Assembly: GCA_030153045.1 (NCBI GenBank)
Contig: JASLID010000010.1
Span: 1 to 64,000, forward strand
Reading direction: 5' to 3'
Length of the DNA stretch: 64,000 nucleotides
From: Flavobacterium sp.
GTDB taxonomy: Bacteria; Bacteroidota; Bacteroidia; Flavobacteriales; Flavobacteriaceae
Shown: piece by piece, positions 51,282 through 61,051 of the stretch
Layout: each line of letters begins with the position of its first letter
Numbering within the stretch: position 1 is the stretch's first letter
Position numbers and translations under genes: made by a program
The notes under the pieces: model-generated
What the model saw: only the letters and a program-made list of their open reading frames with translations
Database searches by the model: none
What the model was told of the DNA's origin: nothing

Positions 51282-51452
51282 ATTCGTTCTAAATTATAAA
51301 TAATATTTATATTTGCTTCAACAAATCTGAATGTCTATGATAGTTTCTGTCTAGTCCTTACTTTATTTATTCAAATAATTAGGGCATCTCGATTTACTCA
51401 CAAGTTCAGCCAATTAGGTCTGGACCAATTTTATTATTTATCCTAATTTATC

Positions 51453-52880
51453 ATGACAGAAATAACAATATCAAAAAGTTTATTTTCCCGAATTTTTTCC
51501 ACACTAAAAACAGCCATTAAAGGTGATGAATCTTTCGATTATACCAAAGGAAGCATCAAAAAAGCCGTTATCCTATTAGCCATTCCCATGGTTTTAGAGA
51601 TGATGATGGAATCCGTTTTTGCGTTGGTTGATTTATATTTTGTAGGCCACCTAGAACAAAGCAGTTATGCCATTCAAACTGTAGGCTTAACCGAATCGGT
51701 AATTACCATTATTTATTCATTAGCCATTGGAATCAGTATGGCCGCAACAGCCGTAGTAGCACGTCGAATTGGAGAAAAAGATCCAGTTGCAGCCGCAAAA
51801 GCAGGAATGCAGGCCATCATTATTGCTTTTGTCATTAATACCGCAATTAGCATCTTTGGGTTTATTTATGCCAAAGACATACTGTTGCTTATGGGAGCTT
51901 CCGAAGAGTCCGCAGCTTATGGTGTTAATTTCACCCGAATCATGATGGGCGGAAGCTTATGCATCATGCTGTTGTTCCTGATCAACGGAATCTTCCGTGG
52001 TGCCGGAAATGCTGCCATTGCCATGAAAAGCCTTTGGTTGGCCAATATTTGCAACATTATTTTATGCCCGATTTTAATTAACGGATTAGGACCCATTCCT
52101 GCTTTTGGTTTGGTTGGAGCGGCCATAGCTACTACTACTGGAAGAAGCATTGGTGTTTTGTATCAAGTCTATCATTTATTTAATGGTAGAGGAATCTTAA
52201 AAATTATTCCTTCCTATTTTATCCCAGATTTTGAGCAAATTAAGGCTTTGGTTAAAATTGCCGCTCCAGGAGTATTGCAATTTGTCATTGCTTCGTGCAG
52301 TTGGATTTTCTTGGCGCAATTGGTAGCCACAACAGGAGGTGATCACGGTTCAGCAGGATACCAAACTGCCTTGCGAATCATGATGTTTTTCATACTTCCT
52401 GCCTGGGGTTTGAGCAATGCTGCAGCAACTTTAGTGGGACAGAATTTAGGTGCAAAACAGATTGAACGCGCAGAAAAATCAGTTTTTACAACCGCAAAAT
52501 ACAATGTTATCTTTATGGCGACCATTATGATAATCACCTTGCTTTTTGCCCCTTATGTGATTTCCTTTTTTACTAATGATTATGAAATAAAAACCATTGC
52601 TGTTGAAGCATTACAAACCATGAGTTTGGGTTATATTTTCTACGGAATAGGAATGGTATTAATTAATACTTTTAACGGAGCCGGTGATACCTGGACACCA
52701 ACATTAATTAATTTCTTTGGATTTTGGTTGTTCCAGATACCTTTGGCGTATTTGTTAGCCAAATACTATAAAATGGGACCAACCGGGGTTTTTATGGCAG
52801 TACCCATTGCAGAAACGGCAATTACATTAGCCAGTATCGCCTTGTACAAAAAAGGAAAGTGGAAACGTATTATAGTATAA
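51453..52880 (+). CDS. MATE-family multidrug/cation antiporter
   Basis: This inner-membrane exporter of 475 residues has 12 predicted helices in two MatE repeats: KAVILLAIPMVLEMMMESVFALVDLYFVG to GAAIATTTGRSIG, then IKALVKIAAPGVLQFVIASCSWIFL to FVGAAIAE-like FMAVPIAETAITLASIAL. The N-terminal region before helix 1 (about 35 residues) is soluble. It should use a Na+ or H+ gradient to expel drugs or metabolites; the substrate is unknown. A -7-like box TATATTTG (51307-51314) lies well upstream, leaving a leader of more than 100 bases. It ends in a terminator shared with dusB. Confidence 0.9.
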   Translation: MTEITISKSLFSRIFSTLKTAIKGDESFDYTKGSIKKAVILLAIPMVLEMMMESVFALVDLYFVGHLEQSSYAIQTVGLTESVITIIYSLAIGISMAATAVVARRIGEKDPVAAAKAGMQAIIIAFVINTAISIFGFIYAKDILLLMGASEESAAYGVNFTRIMMGGSLCIMLLFLINGIFRGAGNAAIAMKSLWLANICNIILCPILINGLGPIPAFGLVGAAIATTTGRSIGVLYQVYHLFNGRGILKIIPSYFIPDFEQIKALVKIAAPGVLQFVIASCSWIFLAQLVATTGGDHGSAGYQTALRIMMFFILPAWGLSNAAATLVGQNLGAKQIERAEKSVFTTAKYNVIFMATIMIITLLFAPYVISFFTNDYEIKTIAVEALQTMSLGYIFYGIGMVLINTFNGAGDTWTPTLINFFGFWLFQIPLAYLLAKYYKMGPTGVFMAVPIAETAITLASIALYKKGKWKRIIV

Positions 52881-52884
52881 AAGA

Positions 52885-52914
52885 AAAGGCTCAACTGTTG
52901 TTGAGCCTTTTTAT
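52885..52914. terminator. Bidirectional terminator between the MATE gene and dusB
   Basis: AAAAGGCTCAAC / GTTGAGCCTTTT hairpin with a 4-base loop and T-run, right at the dusB stop codon. Confidence 0.88.
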
Positions 52915-52916
52915 TT

Positions 52917-53909
52917 TTAAGCAAACTGATAATCTGAATATATTTGTTCGACTTCTTTCAAAACATCAAACAACGCTTGAGGATCATCTAGCGTAACTAA
53001 TTTTTGTTTGTGTTCTTTAAACGAATGAATTCCTTTAAAATAATTGGTATAATGGCGTCGCATTTCTACAATTCCCACGCGTTCGCCTTTCCAGTCCATT
53101 GACCAGGTCAGGTGATTTCTAGCAGCTTCCACCCTATCTGAAACTGTTGGTGCTGGCAAATGTTCGCCTGTTTTAAAGTAATGCTTGATTTCGTTAAAAA
53201 TCCAAGGATAACCAATGGCTGCACGACCAATCATCATACCATCGAGACCAAAGCGATTTTTGTATTCCAATGCTTTTTCCGGAGAGTCAATATCACCATT
53301 TCCGAAAATAGGCATGGTAATTCGAGGGTTATTTTTTATTCTTTCGATATGTGTCCAATCTGAATGTCCTTTATACATTTGCGCACGAGTTCTCGCGTGA
53401 ACGGTTAATGCTTGCACTCCAATGTCCTGCAAACGCTCTGCTACCTCATCAATATTGATAGAACTTTCGTCCCAACCCAAACGGGTTTTTACCGTTACCG
53501 GTAAATTAGTACTTCTGATTACCGCTTTGGTCAATCGCACCATCAAATCGACATCTTTCAAAACACCAGCACCTGCTCCTTTGCAGACTACTTTCTTAAC
53601 CGGACAACCAAAATTAATGTCGACCAAATCAGGATGAACAGCATCCACTATCTTCGCTGACATCGCCATCGCTTCTTCGTCTCCACCAAAAATCTGAATA
53701 CCTACCGGACGCTCGTAATCGAAAATATCGAGTTTTTGACGGCTCTTAATCGCATCACGAATTAACCCTTCTGAAGAAATAAATTCCGAGTACATCAAAT
53801 CGGCGCCGTGTAATTTGCACAAACGACGAAATGGCGGGTCACTCACGTCCTCCATAGGAGCAAGAAGTAAAGGAAAATCGGGTAGTTCTATGTTACCAAT
53901 TTTGGGCAT
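52917..53909 (-). CDS. dusB: tRNA-dihydrouridine synthase (DusB type)
   Basis: This FMN enzyme of 330 residues reduces specific uridines of tRNA to dihydrouridine. The TIM barrel begins FPLLLAPMEDVSDPPFRRL, the catalytic cysteine is C102 in DINFGCPVKKV, and the FMN phosphate site is MPIFGNGDI/GLDGMMIGRAAIGYPWIF. A C-terminal helical tRNA-binding domain follows (MRRHYTNYFKG). It lies five bases after the stop of the hypothetical exported-protein gene, so the two share an mRNA, although their functions look unrelated. DusB is the usual single Dus of Bacteroidetes. Confidence 0.92.
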   Translation of the reverse strand: MPKIGNIELPDFPLLLAPMEDVSDPPFRRLCKLHGADLMYSEFISSEGLIRDAIKSRQKLDIFDYERPVGIQIFGGDEEAMAMSAKIVDAVHPDLVDINFGCPVKKVVCKGAGAGVLKDVDLMVRLTKAVIRSTNLPVTVKTRLGWDESSINIDEVAERLQDIGVQALTVHARTRAQMYKGHSDWTHIERIKNNPRITMPIFGNGDIDSPEKALEYKNRFGLDGMMIGRAAIGYPWIFNEIKHYFKTGEHLPAPTVSDRVEAARNHLTWSMDWKGERVGIVEMRRHYTNYFKGIHSFKEHKQKLVTLDDPQALFDVLKEVEQIYSDYQFA

Positions 53910-53913
53910 GAAA

Positions 53914-55509
53914 TTAATTTAAATTAATTTTAATTAAGAAATCTTCTTTATCTTTTTTGTATGCTTCCATCAGTAAAGAATTTTCATTTATTTTTATAAT
54001 TCTTTCTGGGGAAAAAATATGAATACCGTGTTTGTTAAAATCCGAGATTTTGAACATCGGCTTTCTAGTTAGAGTTCCATCTATATGTGAAACTTCAACA
54101 TCTAGAATGTATCCATCTCCAAATTTTTTAAATTCTTCGGGCTCCTGATTTGTTAAGTTGACGTTTTTGATGTGATCTAAAATAAAGAAATGCGATTTAT
54201 TGTTAAAAGTAAATGCTTTAAAAGACAAACCTAAATTTCCACCACCAGTAACTTGTGCCTTTGGTATTTTTTTTGTCCATAAACATTTATTATCATAATT
54301 GATTTTTGACACATAAATATCTTTATAGTAATGATGTGAATATTTATCACCAATTTCTTCAACATCTTGTTCTCCAATGATTAAAAAACCTTCATCATTT
54401 GTAGGAACTAATTCTTTTATCATTAAATTTTCAACAAAAGCAATCTTTTTTTTCTTGTTTTTTGAAATCTTACTTTCAGATTCATTCTGATTTATTATGT
54501 CTAGACTAAAATTTTGAAATAGTTGATCATAAATTTGGCCATCTTCTTTAAATTTAAAACTAAATACTCCATTAAATTCATCCTCTGAAAACGTCTCTAA
54601 ATTATTCATATAGTATCCAGCACAAATGAAATAATTATTTTTTGTTTCGGTTAGAATGAGTTTATCAATGAATTTACCTTTATTATCAAATTTTGTAATA
54701 TTTATTTTGCTTGTACCTGAAGGAATTGTAAACAATTCAAAATGATAATTAGCAGTATTTGAATCCTTCGTCTTTTTCTTACCGCTACCATCATTGTATA
54801 TTTTTGAAATAATGTATAAATTTCCTTTATTGTCAAATTTATAGTCCAAATCATCCATTTGCTTTTGAGTATAAGGAAATGTAATTTCTTGAGTGCTTTT
54901 TAAATTTAATTCCTCATCAAAATTATTAAAAACAATAGTTTCAAAATTATCAGTACTCATGATATTTTCAACCATTTTTTTATATTTCACTTGCAAAAGA
55001 GATTTATCGAATGAGTTAATAAATTTAAATTTATTAACTGCATTGTACATATAATAATATTCTCCCATAATCTTTGCATCAGAATTTATAATTGACTTTG
55101 CATCACCTTTAATTTCACCTTTTTCAAAGTCAATTTCTTGAGCAAATAATTGTTCTTTTTTATTTCTATTTAAATCCCAAACTGCATAAAATAAATAATA
55201 TTTTGTACCAATTTCATAGACCCCATCAAAATCAATTCCTTTAGGAAATAACTTTTCGTATTTCGTAGCTTTTATAAATTCAGGTTTATCAGAATTAAAT
55301 TTTTGAATTAAAACAACGTCATTGTCACTAATTTTAAAAGACATTACCTCATTTCCTTTATTAAAGTAGTATCTGAAATTTTCATTTGCATTAAATTCTT
55401 TGTAAGGATTGCTAACATTATATGTGATTTCAGGTGACAAAGATTGCTGAGCAATTATATTTAAACTTGAAATAAATACGATTGCTGTAAGTATAATTTT
55501 GTTTTTCAT
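53914..55509 (-). CDS. Hypothetical exported protein
   Basis: This 531-residue protein has a signal peptide at 1-20 (MKNKIILTAIVFISSLNIIA). The body is a series of beta strands with repeated aromatic/acidic turns: YKFDNKGNLYIISKIYND, FDNKGKFIDKLIL, VPTNDEGFLIIGEQDV and INYDNKCLWTKKI. The layout suggests a beta-propeller-like fold. A lysine-rich stretch (SKISKNKKKKIAFV) sits in the middle. It has no T9SS sorting domain, so it is probably periplasmic or a membrane-associated protein. I recognise no family. It is the first gene of a two-gene transcript with dusB, with four bases between them. Confidence 0.72.
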   Translation of the reverse strand: MKNKIILTAIVFISSLNIIAQQSLSPEITYNVSNPYKEFNANENFRYYFNKGNEVMSFKISDNDVVLIQKFNSDKPEFIKATKYEKLFPKGIDFDGVYEIGTKYYLFYAVWDLNRNKKEQLFAQEIDFEKGEIKGDAKSIINSDAKIMGEYYYMYNAVNKFKFINSFDKSLLQVKYKKMVENIMSTDNFETIVFNNFDEELNLKSTQEITFPYTQKQMDDLDYKFDNKGNLYIISKIYNDGSGKKKTKDSNTANYHFELFTIPSGTSKINITKFDNKGKFIDKLILTETKNNYFICAGYYMNNLETFSEDEFNGVFSFKFKEDGQIYDQLFQNFSLDIINQNESESKISKNKKKKIAFVENLMIKELVPTNDEGFLIIGEQDVEEIGDKYSHHYYKDIYVSKINYDNKCLWTKKIPKAQVTGGGNLGLSFKAFTFNNKSHFFILDHIKNVNLTNQEPEEFKKFGDGYILDVEVSHIDGTLTRKPMFKISDFNKHGIHIFSPERIIKINENSLLMEAYKKDKEDFLIKINLN

Positions 55510-55621
55510 CCCCTTTAATTTTTTGCAAAGGTAGAAAATTTTGATTTAATCCAACTATTTATACCATCGAACGAAAGATAAAATTCTGTTTTTCAAGTTA
55601 ATAGATACATTACTAATGCTT

Positions 55622-57184
55622 TTATTTATACAAAAGATCTGCCAATCTGCTATCGCGCTTATACACATCTTCGAAGAAACGCACATTCCCGTTATCATCT
55701 ACCAGAGCTGTAAAATAGGCAATATACACTGGGATTTTTTTCTTTAGTGGATATGTAATTTCTTTACCGCCGTTCATGGCTTCGTCAATTTTTTCAGGAG
55801 TCCAGTTTTTATCATCTTCCAAGATGGCATTGGCCAGTTCTTTTGCCTTTTCTACACGGACACAACCATGACTTAAAGCGCGGCTCTCTTTATTAAATAG
55901 CCCCTTTGAAGGCGTATCGTGAAGGTAAATATTGTTGGAGTTTGGAAACATAAATTTAACTAGGCCGAGTGAGTTTTTTGGCCCAGGTTTTTGGCGAACA
56001 GCTCCATTGTTCCATTCCATGTTGTGTTTTTCAAGATAATCTTTATCCTTTTCTATTCCCGGTTTGACCTCATTTTTGATGATGCTTGTTGGGACATTCC
56101 AATAGGGACTAAAAACCAGATAACTCATCTTCCCACTGAAAACAATGGTTTCATTTAATTCCTTCCCCACAACCACATTCGATTCGAGTCTTAATTTTCC
56201 GTTTTTGATATATATAGCTCTGAAAGAAGGGATATTTACAGCAATGTACTCGCCTTTTCTAATTAAATCAGGAGAAATCCATCGGCAGCGTTCCATATTT
56301 ACGATAATGGTTTTAATTCTTTCTTCCACCGAAATGTTCAGATCTTTAACTAAAGCTTGTGTTATCAGTTTGTCAGCAGTATGATTATTTCTTTTTTTGT
56401 AAGCCAGAATCTCTTTACCTAATTCTTTATCAAAGACATTGCTTTCGGAATTTTTACTCAGATCGCCGGAGATGAAAAGCCTTTTTCTTACCTGTGCGAT
56501 GGTTTTTGAAACATCACCAGGCTTTAATGCTTTTACGGCAGTGTCCATTTCAATGGTTCCCCAACCTCCTTTTCCTTTAATCTCACGGTATTTATACAAG
56601 GCTTTTTTCAGGCTGTAATACAATGGAATTTTGTCTGATCCTTCCTTTTTTAAAAGTTTCGGGTCTTTCATCAAAGTGTCTAAATACGCCACATAAGAAA
56701 CTTTTTCACGTGGCAAATACCAGCCGGTTTCTTTGCTTTCTTTTGTATCTAAACCCTGATATACATTTTTTACATAGAAAAAATACATGGACGAAACCAA
56801 TAACTCCACATTTACATCCGGCTTTCTGTGTTTGTCTTCATAAAAAATATTGTCAATCTGTGTTTTATAAGGCAGTTGTGCTGTAACCCCTTCGGATCTG
56901 ATTTGGTTTACCTGATTGAAAATGGATTCGGCGAATTCGACAACACCACCTTTATCGAACCAGATGTAATGGTAATCGCGTTTCTTATACAATTCTTTTA
57001 TTTCAGATTCATATACTTTAAAGTCCGGATATTTTGCAAAAAATTCGTCCATTTTTGTATCATCAAAACGAGTTCCATCATCTTCAGTATTGATTCCGGT
57101 ACTATTATTGTCTTTTTTCTTGCAGGAAACCACAGCAAGTGAACATATAAAACCAATCATTATGATTGCCATTGCTTTTTTCAT
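55622..57184 (-). CDS. L,D-transpeptidase (YcbB/LdtD-type) lipoprotein
   Basis: This 520-residue exported enzyme has a lipoprotein signal (MKKAMAIIMIGFICSLAVVSC). A helical scaffold domain (about 60-220) is followed by an embedded peptidoglycan-binding-1-like segment (VRKRLFISGDL to EILAYKKRNN) and a YkuD catalytic domain with HDTPSKGLF and the active-site motif SHGCVRV, whose nucleophile is C441. It should make 3-3 cross-links in peptidoglycan in the periplasm. The domain order matches E. coli LdtD/YcbB. It is monocistronic, divergent from lepA. Confidence 0.92.
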   Translation of the reverse strand: MKKAMAIIMIGFICSLAVVSCKKKDNNSTGINTEDDGTRFDDTKMDEFFAKYPDFKVYESEIKELYKKRDYHYIWFDKGGVVEFAESIFNQVNQIRSEGVTAQLPYKTQIDNIFYEDKHRKPDVNVELLVSSMYFFYVKNVYQGLDTKESKETGWYLPREKVSYVAYLDTLMKDPKLLKKEGSDKIPLYYSLKKALYKYREIKGKGGWGTIEMDTAVKALKPGDVSKTIAQVRKRLFISGDLSKNSESNVFDKELGKEILAYKKRNNHTADKLITQALVKDLNISVEERIKTIIVNMERCRWISPDLIRKGEYIAVNIPSFRAIYIKNGKLRLESNVVVGKELNETIVFSGKMSYLVFSPYWNVPTSIIKNEVKPGIEKDKDYLEKHNMEWNNGAVRQKPGPKNSLGLVKFMFPNSNNIYLHDTPSKGLFNKESRALSHGCVRVEKAKELANAILEDDKNWTPEKIDEAMNGGKEITYPLKKKIPVYIAYFTALVDDNGNVRFFEDVYKRDSRLADLLYK

Positions 57185-57331
57185 AGGGATAATTTCTTTT
57201 CAATAAATATACCAAAATACACTGGAAGAAGCCTAATTGGATTATTTAAACTTAATTTTAAAGTATAAATCAGCAATTTAAAAGCCTTTTTCAGAAGATA
57301 ATTCTAGGAAAATAGAAGGTAAAAATTCTGC

Positions 57332-57362
57332 TTTCAACTTAACAACTAAAAAACTATCTTTG
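57332..57362 (+). promoter_or_regulatory. Promoter of lepA
   Basis: TTTC (57332-57335), 19 bases, TATCTTTG (57355-57362, exact TAnnTTTG). The RNA would start near 57368 and carry about 225 bases of leader containing the structured element. Confidence 0.55.
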
Positions 57363-57411
57363 CCGATTAAATCCTTACCTTTAAGGGGATAAAGACGAAT
57401 GCTGATTATTC

Positions 57412-57565
57412 GCGTGAGGGATAGAGGTGGTATCCTTTTGTGTATGCAGTGACTCGAGCGATAGCGAACAGGCGCAGCAAACAAAAGATATAACCGAAAG
57501 CCCGACTCCCGTTGTAGTAAAATGAAGTGAGGAATGAACAAAATTTTACACAAACGGGGTCACGC
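57412..57565 (+). ncRNA. Structured leader RNA (Flavo-1-like), copy 2, upstream of lepA
   Basis: The blocks are the same as in copy 1: GCGTGAGGGATAGAGGTGG, ATCCTTTTG with CAAAAGAT downstream, CCGAAAGCCCGAC, and a closing CACGC (57561-57565) pairing with GCGTG (57412-57416). This copy is longer: its internal loop holds an extra stretch with GAGCGATAGCGAACAGGCGC, and a GTAAAAT / ATTTTAC hairpin replaces the short 3' loop. It ends 27 bases before the lepA start codon. Confidence 0.65.
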
Positions 57566-57592
57566 CATTATAAAAAAGATAGAGAAACGAAG

Positions 57593-59389
57593 ATGAAACA
57601 TATTAGAAATTTTTGCATTATTGCACATATTGACCACGGGAAAAGTACGTTGGCAGACCGTTTGCTTGGCGCTACACAAACCGTTACGGCGCGTGAAGAA
57701 AAAGCACAGTTGCTTGACAATATGGACTTGGAGCGTGAGCGCGGGATTACCATTAAGAGTCACGCAATTCAGATGGAGTATACATATAAAGGCGAGCAAT
57801 ACATTCTGAATCTAATTGACACACCGGGTCACGTGGATTTCTCTTATGAAGTTTCGCGTTCGATTGCGGCTTGTGAAGGAGCACTTTTGATTGTAGATGC
57901 TGCACAAAGCATTCAGGCACAAACGATTTCGAACTTATATTTGGCTTTAGAAAATGACTTGGAAATTATTCCAGTTTTGAATAAAGTAGACTTACCAAGC
58001 GCCAACCCAGAAGAGGTTAGTGACGATATTATCGATTTATTGGGCTGTAAGTTGGAAGATATTATTCACGCTTCGGGGAAAACCGGTTTTGGTGTGGAGA
58101 ATATTTTGGCGGCGATTATTGAAAAAATTCCTGCGCCAAAAGGAGATCCAGAAGAACCATTACAAGCTTTGATTTTCGACTCGGTATACAATCCATTTCG
58201 TGGAATTGAGGTTATTTTCCGTGTGAAAAACGGACAAATCAAAAAAGGACAAAAGATCAAATTCATGGCAACTGGCAATGAATATTTTGCCGATGAAATT
58301 GGAACATTGAAATTAAATCAGGTTCCTAAACAAGTCATTTCTGCTGGAGATGTAGGTTATTTAATCTCTGGAATTAAAGAAGCAAAAGAAGTAAAAGTAG
58401 GTGATACGCTAACCGATGCAAAAACACCAACAACCAATATGATTACTGGTTTTGAGGATGTAAAACCAATGGTATTTGCAGGGATTTATCCGGTAGATAC
58501 TGAAGATTATGAAGAATTGCGTAACTCGATGGAGAAATTGCAATTGAACGATGCTTCGTTGGTCTTTACTGCAGAAAGTTCGGCGGCATTAGGATTTGGT
58601 TTCCGATGTGGATTCTTAGGAATGTTGCACATGGAAATTATCCAAGAGCGTTTAGAGCGTGAGTTTAACATGACGGTAATTACCACAGTACCTAACGTTT
58701 CGTATTTGGCATATACCAAAAAAGAACCGGAAGTGGGCATGATTGTAAACAATCCAACCGATTTGCCGGAACCATCGAAATTAGACCGTGTAGAAGAACC
58801 TTATATTAAAGCAACTATCATTACCAAATCAGATTTCGTAGGGAATGTGATGAGTTTGTGTATTGAAAAACGAGGATTGATTACCAACCAAACGTATTTG
58901 ACTACTGAGCGTGTGGAATTGAATTTTGACATGCCATTAGCGGAAATTGTATTCGATTTTTACGATCGTCTTAAAACAGTTTCTAAAGGATATGCTTCTT
59001 TTGACTACTCTCCTATTGGAATGCGTACGTCGAAATTAGTGAAGCTGGATGTATTGTTAAACGCTACTTCGGTAGATGCTTTATCAGCATTGATTCACGA
59101 AGACAACGCGTATAACATTGGTAAAAAAATGTGCGAAAAGCTGAAGGAATTAATCCCACGTCAGCAATTTGACATTCCGATCCAAGCGGCGATTGGTGCT
59201 AAAATCATTGCGCGTGAAACCATTAAAGCGTTACGTAAAGACGTTACCGCCAAATGTTACGGAGGGGATATTTCCCGTAAGCGTAAACTTTTGGAAAAAC
59301 AGAAAAAAGGAAAGAAACGTATGCGTCAGGTAGGAAATGTGGAGATTCCACAGGAAGCGTTTATGGCGGTATTGAAATTGAATGATTAA
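57593..59389 (+). CDS. lepA: Elongation factor 4 (LepA), ribosome back-translocase GTPase
   Basis: This 598-residue translational GTPase equals the E. coli protein in length. The start is the ATG giving [19 protein letters not shown]; a longer frame would run through the leader RNA. The G motifs are AHIDHGKST (P loop), DTPGH, NKVD and the switch region [14 protein letters not shown]. The C-terminal LepA-specific domain (about 490-598) ends with the lysine/arginine-rich [24 protein letters not shown]. LepA acts on stalled ribosomes and aids ribosome assembly. The 5' leader contains the structured RNA described separately. Confidence 0.96.
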   Translation: MKHIRNFCIIAHIDHGKSTLADRLLGATQTVTAREEKAQLLDNMDLERERGITIKSHAIQMEYTYKGEQYILNLIDTPGHVDFSYEVSRSIAACEGALLIVDAAQSIQAQTISNLYLALENDLEIIPVLNKVDLPSANPEEVSDDIIDLLGCKLEDIIHASGKTGFGVENILAAIIEKIPAPKGDPEEPLQALIFDSVYNPFRGIEVIFRVKNGQIKKGQKIKFMATGNEYFADEIGTLKLNQVPKQVISAGDVGYLISGIKEAKEVKVGDTLTDAKTPTTNMITGFEDVKPMVFAGIYPVDTEDYEELRNSMEKLQLNDASLVFTAESSAALGFGFRCGFLGMLHMEIIQERLEREFNMTVITTVPNVSYLAYTKKEPEVGMIVNNPTDLPEPSKLDRVEEPYIKATIITKSDFVGNVMSLCIEKRGLITNQTYLTTERVELNFDMPLAEIVFDFYDRLKTVSKGYASFDYSPIGMRTSKLVKLDVLLNATSVDALSALIHEDNAYNIGKKMCEKLKELIPRQQFDIPIQAAIGAKIIARETIKALRKDVTAKCYGGDISRKRKLLEKQKKGKKRMRQVGNVEIPQEAFMAVLKLND

Positions 59390-59439
59390 TCTTTATCCAA
59401 GCTCTTTATTTTACAAAAGAAGAAACACAACCTATAACA

Positions 59440-60966
59440 ATGAATGTAATTAAAACTTTACTATTACTCCTTATTACGAGTACCTTATCCTATTCACAAA
59501 CGCCAAATATGGTTTGGAGTAAATATTTTGGAGGAAACAGAGGTGACGCAAAATCGATACAAAAAACTTCTGATGGAGGCTATATCATAGCAGGTTTTGC
59601 AGAAAACGCTCCTCCTGAAGCGTCAAATTATCATGGAAGCCATGATGGTTTTGTGGTTAAATTGAATTCTTCCTTTGGATTAGAATGGGCTAATTGTTAT
59701 GGCACTACAGCTTATGAACAAATTAAAGACATTAAACAGACAAGTGATGGAGGATACATTTTTGTTGGTTCTGCATCTGTTAGTGGCAACTCGGTTGATT
59801 ATTGGATAGTTAAAATTAATAATTTAGGAAATTTGGTATGGGAAAAGAAATACGGAGGTACTCTAGAGGATCGTGCCTTTAGTATTAGTGAAGCTATAAA
59901 TGGAGAATATGTCGTAAATGGGTTTTCTCGTTCAGTAGATGGAAATGTTGGTTCTGGCTTTGGAGGTGCTGATTACTGGACTATAAAACTCGACAATAGT
60001 GGTAATATAATAGTTAATAAAAAATATGGCGGCCCCGATAATGATTTTGGGTACGCTACCGTTACAAATTCTGACGGCACTTATGTTGTTGCTGGGGAAT
60101 CTTTTTCTCAAACTGGCCAAATAACTTGTAGAAGTTCTACATTATCGTGCGACTCTGCATTTTGGATTGTTAAATCAAATAGTTTAGGCAATATAGTTTG
60201 GTCTAAATGTTTTGGTGCAACCGTTGCTAATCTTCCTAATAGTTTTAGCACACCAACCAAAATGATTAAAACATCAGACAATGGATATATTGTTGTAGGC
60301 AGTGGTTACACTACTTATGGCAAAACAGAAATGTGGGCGATGAAACTTGATTCCAATGGAAACTTACAATGGAGAAAGGCTTACGGCGGAACTGATTTTG
60401 ATAAAGCAAATTCGATAAAACAAACACTGGACGGAGGTTATATTCTGGCAGGTTCTTCTTATTCAACAGATACCCAAGTAACTGTCAATTTAGGCTCAAG
60501 CAATAGTTATGAAAATGCATGGGCAGTTAAAATAAACAGCGCAGGTACTTTAGAATGGCAAAAAACGGCTGGCAGCACCAGCTGGGATTATTTTAATGAT
60601 GTTATTCAGATAAATAATACTGATTATGTCTTTGTAGGCTATGCCGCCAGAAATGATTATGATTGTATTAACAGTGCTAACAGAGGATTTTGGATGACTA
60701 AAATATCTACTAATGCTTTGAGCACCGATAGTTTTTCGTTTTCAGATTTTGAAATTTACCCAAATCCAACCAATAGTTTGCTGAATTTTAAAGCAATTGA
60801 ATCAATAAAAGAAATTAACATTTATGAAATAAGTGGACGGAAAATTTTTGAATTAAAGGCTGAAAATATAAATCAAGTAGATATATCATCACTATCTAAT
60901 GGAATTTATACCGTAAAAGTTTCAAATGAAAATCATTCAACATCAAGAAAAATAATAAAAAATTAG
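59440..60966 (+). CDS. Secreted repeat protein (propeller-like) with T9SS sorting domain
   Basis: This 508-residue protein has a signal peptide ending SYSQ at about 20. It contains seven or so repeats of about 50 residues with the pattern W-x-K-x-[YF]-G-G ... SI-x-x-T-x-DGGYI-[IV]-x-G. Examples are WSKYFGGNRGDAKSIQKTSD, YGTTAYEQIKDIKQTSDGGYIF and WRKAYGGTDFDKANSIKQT. This fits a beta-propeller-like array. The tail FEIYPNPTNSLLNF to SRKIIKN is a T9SS type A sorting domain. No catalytic residues are apparent. It lies 50 bases after lepA without a terminator in between, so it may be read from the lepA promoter. Confidence 0.85.
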   Translation: MNVIKTLLLLLITSTLSYSQTPNMVWSKYFGGNRGDAKSIQKTSDGGYIIAGFAENAPPEASNYHGSHDGFVVKLNSSFGLEWANCYGTTAYEQIKDIKQTSDGGYIFVGSASVSGNSVDYWIVKINNLGNLVWEKKYGGTLEDRAFSISEAINGEYVVNGFSRSVDGNVGSGFGGADYWTIKLDNSGNIIVNKKYGGPDNDFGYATVTNSDGTYVVAGESFSQTGQITCRSSTLSCDSAFWIVKSNSLGNIVWSKCFGATVANLPNSFSTPTKMIKTSDNGYIVVGSGYTTYGKTEMWAMKLDSNGNLQWRKAYGGTDFDKANSIKQTLDGGYILAGSSYSTDTQVTVNLGSSNSYENAWAVKINSAGTLEWQKTAGSTSWDYFNDVIQINNTDYVFVGYAARNDYDCINSANRGFWMTKISTNALSTDSFSFSDFEIYPNPTNSLLNFKAIESIKEINIYEISGRKIFELKAENINQVDISSLSNGIYTVKVSNENHSTSRKIIKN

Positions 60967-61019
60967 ACGCGTTTAATCGTGATCTTATGTTTAGAATTAT
61001 CTTTTTTTGACATACAGAT

Positions 61020-61051
61020 AAAGCCCGATGACGAAAGTTGTCGGGCTTTTA
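61020..61051. terminator. Bidirectional terminator between the repeat-protein gene and pfkB
   Basis: AAAGCCCGATGAC / GTTGTCGGGCTTT hairpin with a GAAA loop, followed by T; the pfkB stop lies at its right edge. Confidence 0.8.

Noticed and set aside
57593..59389. Extended lepA start at 57527
   Set aside because: It would translate the end of the structured leader RNA, and the ATG at 57593 gives the exact family N-terminus and length.
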